Positions 27,898 to 35,650 of a stretch of 64,000 nt of DNA are shown in pieces. The translations under genes and the position numbers were made by a program. Each line of letters begins with the position of its first letter. Within the stretch, counting starts at the first letter, position 1. A model generated the notes under the pieces. It saw only the letters and a program-made list of their open reading frames with translations, ran no database searches and was not told the DNA's origin. Source of the stretch: Pseudoalteromonas xiamenensis (GTDB lineage: Bacteria > Pseudomonadota > Gammaproteobacteria > Enterobacterales > Alteromonadaceae). Where the stretch lies: NCBI RefSeq assembly GCF_030994125.1, contig NZ_CP099917.1:3518001-3582000 (forward strand), written 5' to 3'.

Positions 27898-29366
27898 GTT
27901 CTTTAGTGAATGCCTTTAATAGACTGTCCTCAAGCTTGTTAAGTGTTTGGTTAGCGATGGCAATTTGCATTGGTTTTCTGGTTAGTAACGTTGTTGTCGG
28001 TTTTAAAAATGTTGAAGACTTGGACTCGTTGCAAAAAGGGATGGAAAACACAAGTGAGTTAATTTTAGCAATCGACAATTTACATGTAGCATCGTTAAAC
28101 GCCGAGTCGAGTATTAAGTCTTACTTACTGACAAAAGAAACATCGACGCTTGGACCATTGCTTGAAAGTTTAACTGAGCTTGATGAAAACATTGCCAGAG
28201 TAACGGCAGAAAAATCAGAAAGTCTCCCACAACAAAAACGAATAAAAACATACTTAAATACCGCTATTCTTCAGGTATCTCAACTTAAACAACATGCAGA
28301 CAAAGCGAGCGAAGACAAGCAAAGCGCGTTGGCGCTGGTCAGAACAATTGAAAAAACGGCGTTAGATCTTAGACAGCAATATAACCGGATTATTGAGGAA
28401 GAAACGGCGATTCGTGACATCCAGCGTAACTTTTTGAACAAAGTGAAGCGCGGGGCCATTAGCAACATCGTGTGGTTTGCCTTTATCAGTATTTCGTTAG
28501 TGTTACTCACGATGGCCTTGGTGTTTAAGAATTTACGCGACTCAAAGCGAGCAGAAATTTCGTTATCAAATGCGAATGCAGATCTTGAGCTCAAAGTGCA
28601 AGCTAGAACCGCTAAGCTTCAGCTACTGGCTGATGAACTTAACAAAAGTAATCGTGAACTTGAAGATTTTGCGTTTGTTGCTTCACATGACTTACAAGAG
28701 CCGCTGAGAAAAATTCAGGCTTTTAGTGACCGTTTGGAAAACAGTTATCGAAGCGAGTTAGATGGCAGAGGTCGAGACTACCTAATGCGAATGAAGAATG
28801 CAGCTGCAAGGATGTCTGTGCTTATCAATGATTTACTCGCCCTGTCCAGGGTCGCGACTAAAAGAAAACCGTTTGTGACTCAACCTCTTAATCCAATCGT
28901 CGATGGAGCGCTAGACGATTTGGAAGTGGTAATAGAAGAAACAAAGGCAAACATTGAAATTGCATCATTACCGACCGTGAGTTGTGATGACAGTCAGCTC
29001 AGACAATTGTTTTTTAACTTGATAGCCAATGCGCTGAAATTCAGAAAATCAAATGTGGTGCCTGAAATATCCATCGCAGAAGTGCCGACGGACAACCTCC
29101 AAAGTGTTTGCATCTTAGTGAAAGACAATGGAATTGGCTTTGATCCACAATATGAAGAAAAAATTTTCTCGCCTTTCCAACGTTTACATGAACGTTCTGA
29201 ATATCCAGGAACCGGAATAGGTCTAACGCTTTGTCGTCGAATTGTGGAGCGACATGGCGGAGTAATTACCTGTCATTCTGAGGTGGATGCAGGTGCTTCT
29301 TTTTACATCACATTGCAACGTGATATACAACCGACAATAAATACAGAGATCCCAGATTATGAATAG
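27894..29366 (+). CDS. CHASE3-like membrane sensor histidine kinase
   Basis: The 490-residue protein has a TM segment (about 17-38), a periplasmic helical sensor of CHASE3 type (about 40-185, with LDSLQKGMENTSELILAIDN and SIKSYLLT), a second TM (about 192-212), a coiled-coil linker, a HisKA domain with FAFVASHDLQEPLRKIQAF (His265) and a HATPase domain with FFNLIANALKFR (N box), VKDNGIGFD (G1) and GTGIGLTLCRRIVERHGG (G2). The DLQEPLR H-box is that of phytochrome-like/Rcp1-partner kinases, and an Rcp1-like receiver follows directly (8-bp overlap), so the two probably form a pair. The ligand is unknown. Confidence 0.92.
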   Translation: MSSLVNAFNRLSSSLLSVWLAMAICIGFLVSNVVVGFKNVEDLDSLQKGMENTSELILAIDNLHVASLNAESSIKSYLLTKETSTLGPLLESLTELDENIARVTAEKSESLPQQKRIKTYLNTAILQVSQLKQHADKASEDKQSALALVRTIEKTALDLRQQYNRIIEEETAIRDIQRNFLNKVKRGAISNIVWFAFISISLVLLTMALVFKNLRDSKRAEISLSNANADLELKVQARTAKLQLLADELNKSNRELEDFAFVASHDLQEPLRKIQAFSDRLENSYRSELDGRGRDYLMRMKNAAARMSVLINDLLALSRVATKRKPFVTQPLNPIVDGALDDLEVVIEETKANIEIASLPTVSCDDSQLRQLFFNLIANALKFRKSNVVPEISIAEVPTDNLQSVCILVKDNGIGFDPQYEEKIFSPFQRLHERSEYPGTGIGLTLCRRIVERHGGVITCHSEVDAGASFYITLQRDIQPTINTEIPDYE

Positions 29367-29805
29367 AAAAGCCATTCCAATAAAAATACTCATGGCTGAC
29401 GACGACGAAGACGATCAATTACTTACACGGGACGCACTGGCTGAAAGTCGAGTGTTGAATGCAATTGAATTTGTTAAAGATGGCGAACAGCTACTTAATT
29501 ACCTGAGAAATGACCCTCCCTATGATGATATTTCAAAGTATGTGCGGCCTGATTTAATTTTACTCGATTTGAATATGCCAAAGATGGATGGTCGAGAAGC
29601 GCTTGAACAGATAAAGCAAGACGCGAGCTTGCGTTCGATCCCCGTTGTTATCTTAACCACGTCACTTCAAGAAGAAGATAAGTTGAAAGGATATGATTTG
29701 GGCGCAGCATCGTACATTAGTAAACCTGTTGATTTTCAAGGCCTTGTTACATTGATGAGAGAGCTTGGCAAATATTGGATAGAGATAGTCGAATTACCTA
29801 GATAG
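29359..29805 (+). CDS. Stand-alone Rcp1-like response regulator receiver protein
   Basis: This is a 148-residue single-domain receiver: acidic pocket MADDDEDD, phospho-acceptor Asp70 in LILLDLNMPKMDG, VVILTTS (Thr/Ser switch) and KPVDF (Lys). The extended YLRNDPPYDDISKYVRPDLI insert and DGREALEQIKQD block are typical of Rcp1/CheY-like receivers that work with bacteriophytochrome-type kinases. No output domain is present, so it would signal by protein contact or phosphotransfer. The ATG overlaps the end of the histidine-kinase gene by 8 bases, a strong sign of a coupled pair. Confidence 0.92.
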   Translation: MNRKAIPIKILMADDDEDDQLLTRDALAESRVLNAIEFVKDGEQLLNYLRNDPPYDDISKYVRPDLILLDLNMPKMDGREALEQIKQDASLRSIPVVILTTSLQEEDKLKGYDLGAASYISKPVDFQGLVTLMRELGKYWIEIVELPR

Positions 29806-29825
29806 TTTAAGCGAAAGGAAGCAAT

Positions 29826-31790
29826 GTGAACCGAGAGCACGTAAGTCAAAGTCTAAATGCCAAACACGTTAAAATACTTTTAGTCGAAGATGATGAAGAT
29901 GATTTTGTGTTGACTGAGGACCGGCTTTCAGACATCGCTGACTTTCATTTCGACATCTCCTGGCACCGCCGTCTAGATGGTGCAATCGCTGCGCTTATTG
30001 ACGAGTCATTCGATCTTTGTTTATTGGATTTTCGTCTAGGCCATGAGAGTGGTTTATCTCTTCTCAAAATAGCGAAAGAAAATCACGTCGAAACGCCTAT
30101 TATTATGCTGACCGGTCAGGCTGATGCAGCGTTAGATGAAGCTGCAATGCAAGCCGGAGCTGAAGATTTTGTCGTGAAATCTGAACTCGGCAATGCTCGA
30201 TTTATTCGGGCAATTCGATATGCACTTGCTCGGAAGGAACTAAAAAGAGAGCGAGTGGAACGACTAAAAGCGGAGGCTGAAAACCGTGCCAAAGATCAAT
30301 TCCTAGCCCATTTGAGCCACGAATTAAGGACCCCACTGACCTCTATTTTGGGTTACACACAATTGTTAATGCGCCAAAATGTTCAGCAAGAAATCCGCTC
30401 TGAATTAGGGATTATATATAACAATGGTGAACATCTTTTAAAGCTGCTTGATGATGTGCTTGACTTATCAAAGCTTCAATCAAGCACAATCCGATTAGAA
30501 AACACACCTACAAATGTAAACGCACTTATCCATAATTTAAGTGATATATTCCAGTTAAATGCGCAAAGTAAAGGTTTGCAATTTACCATCGTAAATCGTT
30601 CGCCGGAAGATTATTGGATTTTGTGTGACCAAACACGTTTAAAGCAAATCTTAATTAACTTGTTGTATAACGCCATTAAATTTACGTTTTCTGGTGAAGT
30701 TTGTTTGGACGTAACACAAAAAGACGGACAACTTACTTGTCTTGTGCGAGACACTGGCATTGGGATTCCTGAAGAAGATCTCGCTAGAATTTTTGAACCT
30801 TTCAGTCAAGTTCAGAATGTGACAAGTAAAGCCCATGAAGGCGCTGGACTAGGTCTTGCCATTAGTGCTAATTTGGTTGAACTCATGGGTGGAACCCTAA
30901 AAGTTGAATCAAAGCTCGGCGAAGGGAGCTGTTTTTCTTTTACAGTTCCAAGTGAACTTTGTGAAAATACGCCTTTAGATTTAGACCATTCTTACGATCC
31001 TAATCTGCTCAATTGGCAGGCAAAACCTCATACCAAGATATTAGTCGTGGAAGACAATCTCGACATCCAACAGCTAGTTAAGCGACATGTTGAAGACTGG
31101 GGATTTAACGTAGATGTTGCAAGCAATGGTGTTGAGGCTATTCACAAACTGGAACAGGGTATTTCAAACTACGCGATGATCTTACTCGACCTGCATTTGC
31201 CACAGATGGATGGCAGGCAAGTTCTCGCCTCACTCTATTCTAAGAACTTGTCAATTCCGGTCATTGCGGTAACCGCAGCAGCACAAGCGAGCACTCGTAA
31301 AGAGTTAAGTGCTTTGGGTTGTCTTGATGTCATCAATAAACCAATAGAGCCAATGTTATTGAAAGCTGCTATTGTCAAAGTGATAGAGCGCATTGATGAA
31401 CTGAAGATGATACCATAAAGCGTGTTTTGGTCTGAAAGAATCCCGTGATACCATAAAGCGTGTTTTGGTCGTGGAAGATGACGAAGATAGTCGAAAATTA
31501 TTAGAGCGTTTGTTAAGCGCTATGGGCTTAATTGTTCAGGGGTTGGAAGTGCTAGACACTGCAAAGAGACATTATCGTCAGAACCGTGGGACTTGGTGTT
31601 GATGGATATTGGGCTCCCCGATGAAAATGGCCTTGATTTGGCGACTCAACTTCGTTTGCAATACCCTAACATGCGAATTGCCATCACCAGCGGTTACGAA
31701 CCCGACAAGGCAAAAATGGAAAAGTTAGGTATTGAACATGTTTTACTTAAGCCGGTAAGTGTGGACATGCTCAAATCGTGTTTGTCATAA
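29826..31790 (+). pseudogene. Hybrid histidine kinase REC-HisKA-HATPase-REC-REC, disrupted
   Basis: The open frame 29826-31418 (530 aa, GTG start after AAAGGAAG) encodes a receiver (Asp68), a HisKA domain (HLSHELRTPL, His165), a HATPase domain (N box LLYNAIKF, DTGIGIP, GAGLGLAI) and a second receiver (LLDLHLPQMDG), ending ELKMIP. Beyond the stop, codons for a third receiver continue: KRVLVVEDDEDSRKLL in one frame, then GSARHCKETL and PWDLVLMDIGLPDENG in another to TAA at 31790. Deleting 31 nt around 31407-31437 and adding one G to the G4 run 31539-31542 restores a single 644-codon frame (1965-31+1=1935 nt) reading ELKESRDTIKRVLVVEDD. So the gene probably had three receivers and was hit by a partial tandem duplication plus a 1-nt deletion. 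The truncated 530-aa kinase could still work. Confidence 0.85.
31408..31470 (+). repeat. Imperfect tandem duplication inside the hybrid kinase gene
   Basis: A 25-nt segment beginning TGATACCATAAAG and ending GTTTTGGTC occurs at 31408-31432 and again, identical, at 31446-31470 (38 nt apart). The first copy is preceded by CTGAAGA, the second by CTGAAAGAATCCCG, as if a 38-nt unit had been copied with loss of 7 nt. The first copy introduces the stop codon of the 530-aa frame. Confidence 0.95.
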
Positions 31791-31811
31791 CGAGGCGTAT
31801 GTGAAACATGT

Positions 31812-32054
31812 TTATAATGCTCGTTTTATCAATACAGCCCAACGTAGAAGCTGTCGTTTAGGTAGCTTAGTTAGAGTCAATGCGAGTATGGCGATTGAGC
31901 TAATCCCGACTGGCGTCATTAATTGAGTTTTCATCAGCTTCAACGTATCCGCTTTCTTCGAATGACAATATTGACGTTGCCATTCGAAAGCAGCTTTTTT
32001 CTTACGGCTTTTCAGGTGACATTGAGCCCAAATCCAGTTTGACAATCGAGTCAT
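31812..32054 (-). CDS. YqjK-like small basic membrane protein
   Basis: The 80-residue protein begins MTRLSNWIWAQCHLKSRKKK, is strongly basic, and has one hydrophobic segment near residues 46-62 (TPVGISSIAILALTLTK) followed by another basic tail. ATG at 32054 is chosen because GGGAG is eight bases upstream; TTG at 32069 would overlap that site. Start and previous stop overlap or nearly touch the upstream gene. By gene order (YqjD-like, holin-like YqjE, then this) and by length and charge it fits YqjK of E. coli (99 aa), though the direct sequence match is weak. Confidence 0.6.
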   Translation of the reverse strand: MTRLSNWIWAQCHLKSRKKKAAFEWQRQYCHSKKADTLKLMKTQLMTPVGISSIAILALTLTKLPKRQLLRWAVLIKRAL

Positions 32055-32084
32055 TTTCAAAGCTCCCAATCAACAAAAGAGGGT

Positions 32085-32507
32085 TTAAGGTATATTGATG
32101 TGTTCGTCATCTTGAAATATTGAGCGAGCTGAGGCGCTAAATAGACTCATTGCTGTCGAAATTAAATAATACATAATGAACACGTTTATCGTCATTAAAA
32201 GGCCTGCACTCACAAGCCAGTTCACCCCTAAGTAGACTAAGGAGTAGGCGAGTAACGCATGTAAGCAAAACCACAATACAACACCCACTGTAACGGCAAA
32301 GCAGAGCAAGCAAAAAGCAATAAGCAGTACACGCAAGTTGGCTTTCCACTTAGCTTGTAATGCACCAATCCCTTTTTTCAGGAGGTCTTGGTAAGCAGAC
32401 GATGTGTCTTGTAGGCTATTTAATAACACATGCCAATTATCTTCACTGCCCCCCTGCGCAGACGCAGAGGGACGTTGTGTGTTTAGGGAGGTCTTTGTCG
32501 AGTTCAT
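32085..32507 (-). CDS. YqjE-like (DUF1469/holin superfamily III) membrane protein
   Basis: The 140-residue protein has a polar N-terminal part (about 1-60) and two hydrophobic segments (about 61-87, LRVLLIAFCLLCFAVTVGVV, and 91-121, LLAYSLVYLGVNWLVSAGLL plus neighbours). This layout matches YqjE/phage-holin superfamily III proteins, encoded next to yqjD in E. coli. ATG at 32507 overlaps the stop of the YqjD-like gene (TAGTATG), so translation is coupled. It probably sits in the inner membrane; biochemical function is not known in the family. Confidence 0.65.
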   Translation of the reverse strand: MNSTKTSLNTQRPSASAQGGSEDNWHVLLNSLQDTSSAYQDLLKKGIGALQAKWKANLRVLLIAFCLLCFAVTVGVVLWFCLHALLAYSLVYLGVNWLVSAGLLMTINVFIMYYLISTAMSLFSASARSIFQDDEHINIP

Positions 32508-32508
32508 A

Positions 32509-32814
32509 CTATTTTTTTCCCACAAGCAGTGTCGTTAATACACCAATAGTGAAAGCGACACCTGCGGTCGCAATGGGGTTTTCGCTCGCATAACGTTTCA
32601 ATTCTGATTTGTTCCATTTCTTCTTCAGATCAGTGACTTGAGCATCAAAAGCTTGTTTTGAATGCTCACTCTTATCACGAATGGTTGTTTCTGCGTTGGC
32701 CGTTGTTTCGTGTAGTGCATCAACTGAATTGTGCAATGTTTTCGCTAGGTTATCTGAGACAGGGTGCTCGCCATTTGCACCATTACCTTTAGTTGGTTGA
32801 GTTGAAGTTGCCAT
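32509..32814 (-). CDS. YqjD/ElaB (DUF883) family inner-membrane stress protein
   Basis: The protein is 101 aa from ATG at 32814, preceded by AAGGAAAG; the reading to 32871 lacks a ribosome site. It has a hydrophilic helical part (SVDALHETTANAETTIRDKS) and a C-terminal YASENPIATAGVAFTIGVLT-type hydrophobic segment ending LLVGKK. The ENPxxAxGxAxxxGxxxGxLL pattern is the DUF883 anchor of E. coli YqjD and ElaB, which tether stationary-phase ribosomes or resist oxidative stress at the inner membrane. Followed by YqjE- and YqjK-like genes, the same order as in E. coli, so likely one operon. Confidence 0.8.
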   Translation of the reverse strand: MATSTQPTKGNGANGEHPVSDNLAKTLHNSVDALHETTANAETTIRDKSEHSKQAFDAQVTDLKKKWNKSELKRYASENPIATAGVAFTIGVLTTLLVGKK

Positions 32815-33151
32815 GTTTCTTTCCTTATAACGAATGATTCTTCTCTTTGATAACTGCAAGATGGTTGCCATTTATTTTTTCATTTAAAACAATAGGATAG
32901 GTTTTTATGGAACGGTGAGCCAGTATGTTTTTCAGGTATCGTGTAAAAATTACCGACTAAAAATAACAAGGTAGTTTTGGATAGACTTCGTTATGAAATT
33001 CCGTTGTATTGTTTAAAGAGGGGGAAGTTAAGGATTTGAGCGTGATGAGTCTTGTTTCAATCTAGGAAGAACGCTACGGCGCTCGATGTCATCTACAAAA
33101 AAAGTGCGCATAGGCGCACTTAAAGGGTCTAAAGGGGAAATACTGAGCAAC
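32815..33151. promoter_or_regulatory. Promoter region of the yqjDEK-like operon and 3' end of the beta-barrel gene
   Basis: No gene is seen. Two 12-mers, ATGGTTGCCATT (32861-32872) and AAAAATTACCGA (32945-32956), recur exactly in the region upstream of the BON and DUF2383 genes (34555-34566 and 34537-34548), which suggests shared control. The right end holds the terminator of the beta-barrel gene (33096-33121). Confidence 0.5.
33096..33121 (-). terminator. Terminator of the beta-barrel gene (minus strand)
   Basis: AAGTGCGC-ATAG-GCGCACTT stem; on the minus strand it is followed by a T run (the A run at 33096-33103 on the plus strand). Confidence 0.88.
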
Positions 33152-33725
33152 TTAGAACGTGTACTCTAAAGAAATTGAGGCAACATCGAGGTCAGGTTCA
33201 ATATTCTCTTCAAGTTCGTAACGCAAGTACTCTAACCGCACGCCTAAATTTGAGGAAAGATCGAAACCGATGCCCGCGCCATAGAACCAGTCTCCACCGC
33301 TACTATTTGAGGAGATTCGCCCAAGTGCAGGGACATCTGCATAGAATTCACCATCCCACTCGAACCAGCCACCTTTTGCATATAGGCTTACGTAATCTGT
33401 AATTGGCGCGATAAAACGAGTACCGAGCGTAAATCCATCAAACTCCGCATAGTTGTCTATATCGCTTGCTTCATCGAAGTTTTCATAGCCAAGCTCGACA
33501 CTCCAATACGGCGTGAGGTAAGTCCCAACGTACGCTTTGAGCATACTTGAATCGTCGTCAAACTCCATGTCTCGTTCTCTATCTTCCCATTGGAGAGAAT
33601 ATTGACCGTAGCCAATACCTGCGTAGACATCAAATTGTTCAACGGGCTTTTTATTTATGGCCGCGGTAGCGGAGAGAGAAAGTGGCGACTGAGATGAGTA
33701 GTAGTTTCGTCAATGATTTTTTCAT
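33152..33725 (-). pseudogene. OmpA-like transmembrane beta-barrel protein, frameshifted in signal peptide
   Basis: The minus-strand ATG at 33723-33725 (AAGGA six bases before) starts MKKSLTKLLLISVATFSL, a signal peptide, but the frame stops after 24 codons. In another frame the sequence continues SATAAINKKPVEQFDVYAGI and on through a small beta-barrel (YVGTYLTPYWSVELGYE, GWFEWDGEF, GAGIGFDLSSNLGVRLEYLRY, ending ISLEYTF with the terminal Phe). The change falls in the TC repeat (plus-strand GAGAGAG, 33672-33678). Adding one TC unit gives VATFSLSATAAINK and a clean 191-residue protein; removing one T also would. The product would be an outer-membrane protein of the opacity/OmpA-like type. Slippage or sequencing error are both possible. 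Confidence 0.85.
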
Positions 33726-33792
33726 AGTTTGTCCTTAGCGTTTACGAGAGAGAAGTGGGCAACATTGCCCACTTTTAGGTGATACGTCCGAA

Positions 33793-34356
33793 TTATTCGC
33801 TTACGATTTCCAATTCATCGTTCACGCTGGTCACGTCAGATGCGTTCTTAGCAATCGTAATTGCAAGATCTTTTTCCGCTTCGCTTGCGACCGTACCGGT
33901 CAGAGTAACTTTACGGTTAACTACGTCGACATCAATATCGGTTCCGTCGACATCACCATCAAAAAGAAAACGTGTTTTAATGACCGTTGCGATCTTCGCG
34001 TCGGTGAAATCGGCACCTTTGTCATTTTTTTCCAATGCTTTCGTTTCCGTGTTGTTACTTTTTACAATCGTAAGGTCGTTTTTGACGTCTTTAACGCCAT
34101 CAATGCCTACGATGAGTTCTTCAGCGAGTTTTTTCTCAACGCTGTTTTCTACTTTTCCGGTCAGAGTTACCACACCGTTTTTCACGTCCGTATTAATATC
34201 AAAGTTGTTCAACTCGCCGTTAAATAACAAGGTTGCTTCAGCTTTGCCATCAATCCATGCATCATTTGCTTCCTTTTCCCAGCTATTTTGTGCTGCAAAA
34301 ACTGGAGCGGTCATTAAAGTTGTCGAAATTACACCTGCAATAATTAGCTTGTTCAT
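33793..34356 (-). CDS. Exported BON-domain protein (OsmY-like)
   Basis: The 187-residue protein has a signal peptide (MNKLIIAGVISTTLMTAPVFA-A) and two BON domains: about 35-95 (AEATLLFNGELNNFDINTDV, VTLTGKVEN, VGIDGVKDVKNDL) and about 118-185 (IKTRFLFDGDVDGTDIDVDV, VTLTGTV, ASDVTSVNDELEI). BON domains bind phospholipid; the E. coli homologue OsmY is a periplasmic protein induced by osmotic and stationary-phase stress that acts as a chaperone. Sequence identity to OsmY cannot be judged here, so no symbol is given. AAGGAGAG precedes the start. It lies in a group of stress-type envelope genes. Confidence 0.9.
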   Translation of the reverse strand: MNKLIIAGVISTTLMTAPVFAAQNSWEKEANDAWIDGKAEATLLFNGELNNFDINTDVKNGVVTLTGKVENSVEKKLAEELIVGIDGVKDVKNDLTIVKSNNTETKALEKNDKGADFTDAKIATVIKTRFLFDGDVDGTDIDVDVVNRKVTLTGTVASEAEKDLAITIAKNASDVTSVNDELEIVSE

Positions 34357-34686
34357 AACTTACTCTCCTTTGAAGTTTGTTCGAGTTAACTATTGCAGAC
34401 AGTGTGCCAAAATATAAGTTGTTGAAAAATAAATAAAAGTTGATTTTATTGTAATTGTTGAATGTGATTTGATGAGAATGGTAAGAAAAATATTCCGGTA
34501 AAAATTTCACTGTGGATATTCATTTTTAGTTAATGAAAAAATTACCGAGGTGTAATGGTTGCCATTGAAATATTTACCGAAGTATTAAATCATGATTTTT
34601 AAAAGTATATAAAATACAAAAGGTTATAATTTGGCCTGTAAATTGAAAGGAGTGATATGACTTGATTAAATAAAAGGAGCATTATA
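34357..34686. promoter_or_regulatory. Divergent promoter region of the BON and DUF2383 genes
   Basis: This AT-rich ~330-bp region holds no gene. It contains TTACCG elements at 34542-34547 and 34574-34579 and the inverse CGGTAA at 34496-34501, plus ATGGTTGCCATT (34555-34566, near-palindromic). Two of these 12-mers also occur upstream of the yqjDEK-like operon. A -10-like TATAAT is at 34625-34630 before the DUF2383 gene. Confidence 0.5.
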
Positions 34687-35133
34687 ATGACACTTTCAAA
34701 TTATAACTTTGAAGCAGTGAAATCACTTATTCGAGTTTTAAACAGTGGAATTGATTTTTACAAAAAAGCAGCAAGCGAAACGACAGACAATCGATATAAC
34801 GATGTATTTTCGAGAATGATCACGGAAAAAGTAAGAGCTATAGCATTGCTACAACCTTTTGTCGTCGCGGACGAAGGCAGTATTGAAGAGGGCAATGCGC
34901 TTGCGGTAGAAATTCGTGAGTCTTACACTCACCTTATTGGCATGTTTAAAAAAGACAACATCCACCTTTACTTAAGTCAGCTAGAGGAACTTGAAGACAA
35001 AGTACTAGAAAAGGTGAATAAAGCGCTCGCTACAACAGTGCCTGCACCTTGTGAAGCAGCACTATATCAAATTAAAGAGCGCATGAAGCTATGTCATGAC
35101 GAAATGCGTGCACTTGACGTTATCACACAATAG
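34687..35133 (+). CDS. PA2169-type four-helix-bundle protein (DUF2383)
   Basis: The 148-residue, wholly helical protein has SLIRVLNSGIDFYKKAASET near the N-terminus, a middle EEGNALAVEIRESYTHLIGM and a C-terminal AALYQIKERMKLCHDEMRAL. This corresponds to the DUF2383/PA2169 family, a ferritin-like four-helix bundle; no metal ligands of ferritin type (ExxH pairs) are clearly visible. AAAGGAGC precedes the ATG. A DUF1328 gene follows after 12 bases, so the two are probably cotranscribed. Both families are frequent in stress-induced loci. The function is unknown. Confidence 0.8.
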   Translation: MTLSNYNFEAVKSLIRVLNSGIDFYKKAASETTDNRYNDVFSRMITEKVRAIALLQPFVVADEGSIEEGNALAVEIRESYTHLIGMFKKDNIHLYLSQLEELEDKVLEKVNKALATTVPAPCEAALYQIKERMKLCHDEMRALDVITQ

Positions 35134-35145
35134 GAGGGAAGCGTT

Positions 35146-35310
35146 ATGTTAAGCTGGGCAGTAACATTCTTAATTCTAGCATTAATCGCAGCGGCATTCG
35201 GGTTTGGTGGTATAGCAGGCGCAGCTGCAGGTATGGCAAAAATACTTTTCTTTATTTTTGTTGTTCTAACCGTAATTTCATTTATTTTTGGCCGAAGAAA
35301 AGTACCTTAA
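35146..35310 (+). CDS. DUF1328 (YtjA) small membrane protein
   Basis: The 54-residue protein reads [20 protein letters not shown], then [18 protein letters not shown] and [16 protein letters not shown]. Two hydrophobic segments joined by a Gly/Ala-rich turn, and the ending FGRR, are diagnostic of DUF1328/YtjA inner-membrane proteins. AGGAGG lies nine bases before the ATG. It is too short for many gene finders. It sits just downstream of the DUF2383 gene and is followed by a strong bidirectional terminator. Function unknown. Confidence 0.92.
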   Translation: MLSWAVTFLILALIAAAFGFGGIAGAAAGMAKILFFIFVVLTVISFIFGRRKVP

Positions 35311-35322
35311 AGAGCTAAATTG

Positions 35323-35349
35323 AAAAAGGAAGCAATTGCTTCCTTTTTT
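35323..35349. terminator. Bidirectional terminator
   Basis: AAAAAGGAAGC-AATT-GCTTCCTTTTTT; it ends the DUF2383-DUF1328 unit and, on the other strand, the DUF3549-DUF3301 unit, whose last codons it touches. Confidence 0.92.
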
Positions 35350-35650
35350 ATCGGATGCGATGTGGAGGAATATCGACTTTAACGAGTCGTTCGTTTTCTA
35401 AGTACAGCAAACCCTGGTAGACGGAATCACCATCAGAACAAAACTCAAAAACAAACTCGGCTTTAATTCCGGGTTTGCCCGTTCGGTTGATACCTAAACG
35501 AAATCGTTTCATCGCAACACTCAGTAGTTGGACGTTCAATGACTCGGCCTGACGCTCTGCGTGTACTTTTGCGGCGTCAGCAACGACGCGACTCATCCAG
35601 AATGAGGCAATCACTGCCGCCACTGCCATTATCATCCATAGTGTTATCAT
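35348..35650 (-). CDS. DUF3301 family membrane-anchored protein
   Basis: The 100-residue protein has an N-terminal hydrophobic segment (MITLWMIMAVAAVIASFWMS), a helical stretch with HAERQAESLNVQLLSVAMKR, and a C-terminal beta-rich part (FRLGINRTGKPGIKAEFVFE, YLENERLVKVDIPPHRI). This order matches DUF3301. Its start overlaps the stop of the DUF3549 gene by four bases (35647-35650), so they are translationally coupled. Function unknown in the family. Confidence 0.8.
   Translation of the reverse strand: MITLWMIMAVAAVIASFWMSRVVADAAKVHAERQAESLNVQLLSVAMKRFRLGINRTGKPGIKAEFVFEFCSDGDSVYQGLLYLENERLVKVDIPPHRIR

Noticed and set aside
31593..31790. A separate 65-residue receiver protein
   Set aside because: It lacks the first half of a receiver fold, which lies just upstream in another frame; it is better read as the broken tail of the hybrid kinase.
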